In this document: positions 44,249 to 49,062 of the stretch, in pieces | Layout: each line of letters begins with the position of its first letter | Position numbering within the stretch: position 1 is the stretch's first letter | Source: Fibrobacter sp. | GTDB taxonomy: Bacteria > Fibrobacterota > Chitinivibrionia > Chitinivibrionales > Chitinispirillaceae | Length of the DNA: 49,062 nucleotides | Direction of reading: 5' to 3' | Assembly: GCA_012513915.1 (NCBI GenBank) | Contig: JAAZBG010000063.1 | Coordinates: forward strand, 1-49,062 | Position numbers and translations under genes: made by a program | Notes under the pieces: generated by a model | Told to the model about the DNA's origin: nothing | The model's input: only the letters and a program-made list of their open reading frames with translations | The model's database searches: none

Positions 44249-46372
44249 TTATTTCTGATTTCCCTGAACCAGAAAACGTTCTGTTTTCAATCCCGCGGTA
44301 ATTGTTATTACATACATTACGAAATTCTTTTGTGGCAGATTCCACAGAACAATATCTTTGCCTGTCAATGATGCCACCTGCCTTCCCCGCAAATCCATTA
44401 TTTTTACTAATAGTTCATTACCCTGCGATGCGACCATAACAGATTGACCTGTAATCCGGCAATTAATATTATTATGTGTAACATTATATCTGTTCACCTG
44501 TTTATTTTTTACGAAATCGGAACTCGGGCAGATTTCGAAATCTCTTATTAAGCTCTGATGATTTGTATTTGGTCCGTTACCATCAGTGTCCTGCCAGATG
44601 AACTGCAATGACAACAGATATGTTCCTGCATTTTTTGGTACTATTGTTCCACGGTATTCCGTAAAGCCATCACTGCCTGTTGACTGTGCGGCAAGTTGGA
44701 TAATCTCATTTGTTGAGTCAGACGGTCCGTAATTTCCAACAGCCGATTTTGTTGTTAAATGAAATTTCAGTACAGCCCAGGGAGAAGTCGGATCATTTTT
44801 CACCTGCACCGAAACAGTCTGCTCTGATGCTGCCAATGTTACAGGTACTCCACCACCGACCACCCAGACGGATTCACTACCCCACTGCGGATTGTTTACT
44901 CCCATACCATCATTGCGATCAGTTAATGAAATTGTTCCCCAACCTGAATAGATTTGCCAGTCCTTAGCTTTAGGAGGTGCAAAAAATGCGCTCTTTGACG
45001 GATCAAGAACTCGAATTGACACTGATGCAGTATCTTTAGCATCACTTCCACCAACCGCTATATAGGTAAAACGATCCGTTCCCGTCCACCCTGCTGATGG
45101 TGTATAGGTAAAGGATCCATCCGCCTTTAGCTCCAGTGTACCATGTTGTGGCTTAATCAGAACAGATGCTGTTACATCCTGGCCTTCAGTTGGGTCACGA
45201 TCATTGACAAGGATACCGGGTTTCGCAACACTCAATACATTTCCTGTTGTATCAACATACCAGTCATCATTTGCGGTAGGTGGAAAATCAAGAGTGACAT
45301 CTGTTTCATGCGTTGTTTTCAATGAACGCATTCCCTGCCCTGCTTCATCCAATCCACCAAATCCATCATGCGCTGTATACGTCCACCCCATTGCTCCAGC
45401 ATATCCATTATCCATCAGATAATTCCAACATTCAACCGGTGTCATCGAACCAACAGCGTCAGAAAGTCCTTTTGCAGGAAACTCACCAATCACTAACGGT
45501 TTGTCAAGTCCCCAGTATGATGCCGGGTGATGAAACGGGGAGATCTCTGTTTTCCCCCACTCATAATAATGAACCATATAAAAATCCAGCGTTCCATCCG
45601 GATCACCACCGGTTGCAATCAACGCAGAATCGGAATAGTAGTTATGCTGTCCGGAAATAGTATTTGATCCGGCAATAAACGACCAGCAGCCATTACTGAC
45701 AGGAATACCCGGCATGGCTCTGTGAATCGCACCGGCAACCTGATTTACTGTTTTCTGGACATGTGTTATCTCAATACCATTTTCCATGCTGCCCCAGTCC
45801 CCGGCAATAGCTTTAACCATACCTTCAGGTTCATTAAAAACCTCCCAGCAGGCTATTGCCGGGTGAGGTCCGATCGCCTTTACAAGAGGAACTACGGCGT
45901 TGTCAATAAAAGCCTTCCGTCCCTCATCTGTCTGAAGTATCATTTTATTGGCGGTCATATTAACCTGTGTTTTCCCGGTTTTCATCATGTCAAACGAGAG
46001 AAGGCAAAGATCAATACTGACACCACGCGCATAACCCATATCAAGCACTTTTTTAATATTTGCTACCGTTGATGTCTCAAGGCCGGTAACAAGGTTTGTT
46101 TTCGAATCAATCTGAGGATCATTTGAACAATCAGTAAAAAGCCACCACCTTACAACATTACCACCTGAATCGGCAACACCCTGTAACATTTTCGCAAACC
46201 AGACCGTATCGATCGGATACTTGCCGACATCACCCCCGAATTGATTCCAGGCAACGTTAATTCCGGATAAAAACACCTTTTGCCCGTATGACGTTATAAC
46301 CCTGTCAGGATTAACCGCATGTGCAGCCATCACAAGTATAAATACTACCATACCGGTTAAAAATCGTTTCAT
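44249..46372 (-). CDS. Secreted modular GH5-like glycanase with Ig-like, CBM-like and sorting domains
   Basis: 707 residues. The signal peptide (about 1-19) ends at A-A-H-A. The catalytic TIM barrel (about 22-365) is of the GH5 clan: N-V-V-R-W-W-L-F, C-W-E-V-F-N-E-P-E-G with the acid E181, and L-V-I-G-E-F-P-A-K with the nucleophile E297. It may cut beta-mannan or cellulose. Residues 370-460 are a cadherin-like tandem-repeat domain (V-N-D-R-D-P-T-E-G, G-T-L-E-L-K-A-D-G-S-F-T-Y-T-P). Residues 465-625 form a beta-sandwich, probably carbohydrate-binding. The last 75 residues (L-L-V-K-I-M-D-L-R-G-R-Q-V-A-S-L) are a type-IX-like sorting domain. The subfamily is uncertain. The upstream region shares a motif with that of the GH44 remnant. 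Confidence 0.88.
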   Translation of the reverse strand: MKRFLTGMVVFILVMAAHAVNPDRVITSYGQKVFLSGINVAWNQFGGDVGKYPIDTVWFAKMLQGVADSGGNVVRWWLFTDCSNDPQIDSKTNLVTGLETSTVANIKKVLDMGYARGVSIDLCLLSFDMMKTGKTQVNMTANKMILQTDEGRKAFIDNAVVPLVKAIGPHPAIACWEVFNEPEGMVKAIAGDWGSMENGIEITHVQKTVNQVAGAIHRAMPGIPVSNGCWSFIAGSNTISGQHNYYSDSALIATGGDPDGTLDFYMVHYYEWGKTEISPFHHPASYWGLDKPLVIGEFPAKGLSDAVGSMTPVECWNYLMDNGYAGAMGWTYTAHDGFGGLDEAGQGMRSLKTTHETDVTLDFPPTANDDWYVDTTGNVLSVAKPGILVNDRDPTEGQDVTASVLIKPQHGTLELKADGSFTYTPSAGWTGTDRFTYIAVGGSDAKDTASVSIRVLDPSKSAFFAPPKAKDWQIYSGWGTISLTDRNDGMGVNNPQWGSESVWVVGGGVPVTLAASEQTVSVQVKNDPTSPWAVLKFHLTTKSAVGNYGPSDSTNEIIQLAAQSTGSDGFTEYRGTIVPKNAGTYLLSLQFIWQDTDGNGPNTNHQSLIRDFEICPSSDFVKNKQVNRYNVTHNNINCRITGQSVMVASQGNELLVKIMDLRGRQVASLTGKDIVLWNLPQKNFVMYVITITAGLKTERFLVQGNQK

Positions 46373-46766
46373 TAAAGCCTCCGTTAGAATGACCGGTAAT
46401 TCTTCCAGCCAGTATTACTACATTCAAACTCCAAAATTTATTACAACAACAGTACTCAGATCAATAAATTATGTGATCATTAGTAGTAAGCCAGTTCAAT
46501 TCAACACAAACAAAATCATATAATACCATATATTTTGGCAACACAAAAAACTACAAAACAGATTGTTCTTCATTCGTAATATACCCAAATAGGTTCTTTT
46601 TAACCATGGCATATTGTGAATATACCATATAATTTATTATCCACAAATTAATCCGCCAGGTACAATTGCACCTTGAAATACCACTGGTGAATGTCTATTT
46701 TAATGTATGAGATCAAAGTAGACTGGTTTGAATGCATTATTCTATTTCTTTCACGAAGAGTTAACA
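46373..46766. other. Divergent intergenic region with a TTGGCAAC motif
   Basis: Very AT-rich, between the GH5-like gene (minus) and the radical-SAM gene (plus). TATTTTGGCAAC at 46531-46542 repeats the motif found upstream of the GH44 remnant, 163 bases (from TTGGCAAC) from the glycanase start. No gene or RNA is seen. Confidence 0.35.
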
Positions 46767-47891
46767 ATGAATCAAATACATTCCCGTCGTGAAATACTGA
46801 AACGTTTTGCAGTTCTGCCTATGCTCCCTCTTACTGATAATATGCTTATCAGTAATTTACTTTCTTCTAATGAGATAAAAGGCAGCCATGATGCCCGTTA
46901 TTGGCACAAGATTAGCAAAGACAATATTCAGTGTGACCTCTGCCCTAACGGATGCACTCTTCCACCAGGTGCTACCGGTATCTGCCGTAGCAGACAAAAC
47001 AAAAACGGGTCACTCAAAACACTCGGATATGGTTACCCCTGCGCGATTCATCTGGATCCTGTTGAAAAAAAACCATTATATCATTTTCTCCCCGGATCAA
47101 AATCGTTCTCTATAGCAATTGCCGGATGCAGTTTACGTTGTAAGAATTGCCAGAACTATACGATCAGCCAGGTCAGTCCGCTATCCACCGATGTCCCCTA
47201 CATTCCCCCTAAAGAACTGGTTAATCAGGCTGTAAAATCAGGAGCTCAATCAATTGCCTACACTTATTCGGAGCCAACTGTCTGGATTGAATATATGTAC
47301 GATGTGGCAACACTTGCTAAAAAGGTAAATCTCAAAAACATTCTGGTCTCCTCCGGGTATATAAATGCTACGCCATTTTCTGATCTCTCATCATTAATTG
47401 ATGCAGCACATATTGATCTGAAAAGTTTTGATGACTCCTTATATAAAAGTTTAAATTCCGGAAAGTTGAACCCCGTACTTGAAACAATAAAAACAGCAAA
47501 ACAAAAAGGTATCTGGATTGAAATTATCAATCTGGTTATTCCTAAATGGACAGACAATCCTGAGATGATCCGAACTATGTGCCGCTGGATACATGATACA
47601 ACCGGGAAAGATACGCCGATACATTTTTCACGTTTTTTTCCAATGTATCAATTAAGCAATCTTCCGGTTACATCAACAGAGATTTTGATTTCAGCTCAAA
47701 AAATCGCCCGTGAAGAAAATCTCTCGTTCGTTTATATTGGCAATATCCCTGAAATTGACACAAACACCTACTGTCCATCATGCAACGCACTGCTTATCGA
47801 ACGTAAAGGCTATCGTACATCAGTAAAGGGAATTGTACAATCGAAGTGTGCAAAATGTAAATTATCTGTTCCTGGTATATGGTCGTTGTAA
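46767..47891 (+). CDS. amrS: AmmeMemoRadiSam-system radical SAM enzyme with Tat-like N-terminus
   Basis: 374 residues from the ATG at 46767 (an upstream ATG at 46728 would add 13; GAAGAG precedes the chosen start). The radical-SAM cluster motif is G-C-S-L-R-C-K-N-C. Upstream, C-D-L-C-P-N-G-C and, at the C-terminus, C-P-S-C and C-A-K-C make further metal sites typical of AmrS. The core includes I-A-Y-T-Y-S-E-P-T-V and H-I-D-L-K-S-F-D. The family is linked to the AMMECR1 and Memo proteins, with no settled function. The N-terminus H-S-R-R-E-I-L-K-R-F-A-V-L-P-M-L-P-L looks like a twin-arginine signal, odd for a radical-SAM enzyme. The next gene starts 13 bases later. Confidence 0.85.
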   Translation: MNQIHSRREILKRFAVLPMLPLTDNMLISNLLSSNEIKGSHDARYWHKISKDNIQCDLCPNGCTLPPGATGICRSRQNKNGSLKTLGYGYPCAIHLDPVEKKPLYHFLPGSKSFSIAIAGCSLRCKNCQNYTISQVSPLSTDVPYIPPKELVNQAVKSGAQSIAYTYSEPTVWIEYMYDVATLAKKVNLKNILVSSGYINATPFSDLSSLIDAAHIDLKSFDDSLYKSLNSGKLNPVLETIKTAKQKGIWIEIINLVIPKWTDNPEMIRTMCRWIHDTTGKDTPIHFSRFFPMYQLSNLPVTSTEILISAQKIAREENLSFVYIGNIPEIDTNTYCPSCNALLIERKGYRTSVKGIVQSKCAKCKLSVPGIWSL

Positions 47892-47904
47892 CATTGCATT
47901 AATT

Positions 47905-49062
47905 ATGAAAACCATTACAGATACAGAATCAGTATCAGAACAAAGTAAAACTAATCATAGTAGTTTATTTCTGATGTGTTGTACCTCCCTGACCGGTGTT
48001 ACCATTCAGACAATTTTTCTTCGTGAATACCTTACTATTTTTTCAGGTAATGAATTTATAATCGGAATAACATGGGCCCTCTGGATGCTTGCAACCGCAT
48101 TTGGAACATTTATCGGCAGCAAAATTCACTTCTTCAGAAATCTCTTTCCCTCTTTATATATTATTTCAATTCTTGCCGGATTACTTGTACTACGTGCTTT
48201 TCCCCTGTTATTCACTCCCGGTCAAATGTTGCCACCCTGGTCAAGTATTTTTTGTATTGTTCTAACACAGAGTGATCCTGCTTTTTTTGGCGGACTTGTT
48301 TTTGGTGCATTAACACAATCATCCCGGACAGCACCTCTTTATGCATGGGAAAATTGCGGATCACTTATCGGGCTGGCTATAACATCATTATTACTCATTT
48401 TTAATGCACCGCATGTATATATACTCAGCCTGGTACTTTGTATCTTTGCTTTGGTAGTACAGATCAAAAAGCCCCTTTACCTTATATTCACACTTATACT
48501 ATTAATAGCAATACTGTTTATTAATTCTGTTTCTCTTTCATGGAAATATGCATTCAAATACACCTCTATAAACAATGGAACAAGCGGTGAAATAGTTCAG
48601 AGCGGCAAGGATGAATCATTGTGCTGGTTTCTAAATAACCGTATTTACAAATGCAAAACTTCACTTCCATCAATAGAACAATCTGTACATCTGCCTTTAG
48701 CAATGAGCATGACATCTGTCCATTCGGTTTTACTTATTGAAAATACCGGTCAATTGAAAGAATTGCAGCGATATCCATCACTAACGATTGATTGTATAGA
48801 AACGGAACCGCTTTTCAGAGAAAAAGGCTACCGTTATCTTTCCTGGCCGCCAATAGACACATCACATTACGACCTTGTACTTTGCGGTACATCTGTCCCG
48901 GTAACAGCATCCGACATTCGTTACTTTACAGATGAGTTTTTCAGGAAGGTTCATGATCTTACAGGTTCTGACGGCTGTTTTTCTTTTACTGTACAGTTAA
49001 GTGAAAATTATCTTACCCCGGAAGAATCATCAATAAAAGATAATATTCTAACAACCCTGAAA
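47905..49062 (+). CDS. Membrane spermidine-synthase-like protein (partial, runs off the window)
   Basis: 386 codons open to the window edge, starting at the ATG 13 bases after the radical-SAM stop. The N-terminal part has several membrane helices: F-L-R-E-Y-L-T-I-F-S-G-N-E-F, I-G-I-T-W-A-L-W-M-L-A-T-A-F-G, and G-L-V-F-G-A-L. The part after about residue 210 reads like a methyltransferase-fold spermidine synthase (S-V-L-L-I-E-N-T-G, I-D-C-I-E-T-E-P, H-Y-D-L-V-L-C-G). This matches the fused membrane/spermidine-synthase-like family. The glycine-rich SAM-binding loop is poorly kept (I-E-N-T-G), so catalysis is doubtful. The C-terminus is not in view. Confidence 0.72.
   Translation, partial: MKTITDTESVSEQSKTNHSSLFLMCCTSLTGVTIQTIFLREYLTIFSGNEFIIGITWALWMLATAFGTFIGSKIHFFRNLFPSLYIISILAGLLVLRAFPLLFTPGQMLPPWSSIFCIVLTQSDPAFFGGLVFGALTQSSRTAPLYAWENCGSLIGLAITSLLLIFNAPHVYILSLVLCIFALVVQIKKPLYLIFTLILLIAILFINSVSLSWKYAFKYTSINNGTSGEIVQSGKDESLCWFLNNRIYKCKTSLPSIEQSVHLPLAMSMTSVHSVLLIENTGQLKELQRYPSLTIDCIETEPLFREKGYRYLSWPPIDTSHYDLVLCGTSVPVTASDIRYFTDEFFRKVHDLTGSDGCFSFTVQLSENYLTPEESSIKDNILTTLK

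Overview
The window looks like part of a chromosome from the Fibrobacterota, probably close to the Chitinispirillum/Chitinivibrio side. This rests on a TIGR02147-type protein (a family first defined as a Fibrobacter paralogue group), secreted GH9 and GH5-like cellulases plus a GH44 remnant, and type-IX-secretion-like C-terminal domains on several exported proteins. No taxonomic marker gene is present, so the assignment is inference. The base composition is AT-rich, except that the sugar ABC operon and gltBD read richer in G+C.

Layout. 1-7 kb: an orphan C-terminal fragment of cobyrinate a,c-diamide synthase, an LTA-synthase-like phosphoglycerol transferase, a secreted GH9 cellulase, tRNA-Ala(GGC), the TIGR02147 protein, and a dapA gene cut by one in-frame amber codon. 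7-18 kb: an aminotransferase, a NapH/NapG-like polyferredoxin fusion, and a run of exported proteins of unknown role (Tat-DUF362, a large propeller/barrel outer-membrane protein, a lipoprotein, a second Tat-DUF362 protein with a C-terminal sorting domain, and a divergent paralogue). Two microsatellites flank the first DUF362 gene and a MITE-like repeat lies before the paralogue. 18-28 kb: a truncated GH44 gene, a chemoreceptor, a CgeB-like glycosyltransferase with an apparent 5' frameshift, an aminotransferase-HAD operon behind an attenuator-like leader, an alpha/beta hydrolase, and a membrane Ser/Thr kinase with a small overlapping partner. 28-36 kb: the TldD/TldE protease pair and a complete sugar ABC importer operon.

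36-43 kb: glutamate synthase (gltB-gltD). Its 3' flank holds decayed pieces of CTP synthase, a PII protein and the ACT domains of GlnD, in that order and on the same strand. This looks like a collapsed nitrogen-control operon and is the most striking observation in the window. 43-49 kb: a small strand-repeat protein, a modular GH5-like glycanase, an AmmeMemoRadiSam radical-SAM enzyme with a Tat-like N-terminus, and the start of a membrane spermidine-synthase-like protein that runs off the end.

Functionally the window combines extracellular polysaccharide breakdown (GH9, GH5-like, formerly GH44), sugar uptake (ABC importer), ammonia assimilation (GOGAT) and an exported, iron-sulfur-linked DUF362 cluster without an assigned role. 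Gene decay recurs: cbiA, dapA, GH44, pyrG, glnB and glnD remnants, and possibly two further truncated genes.
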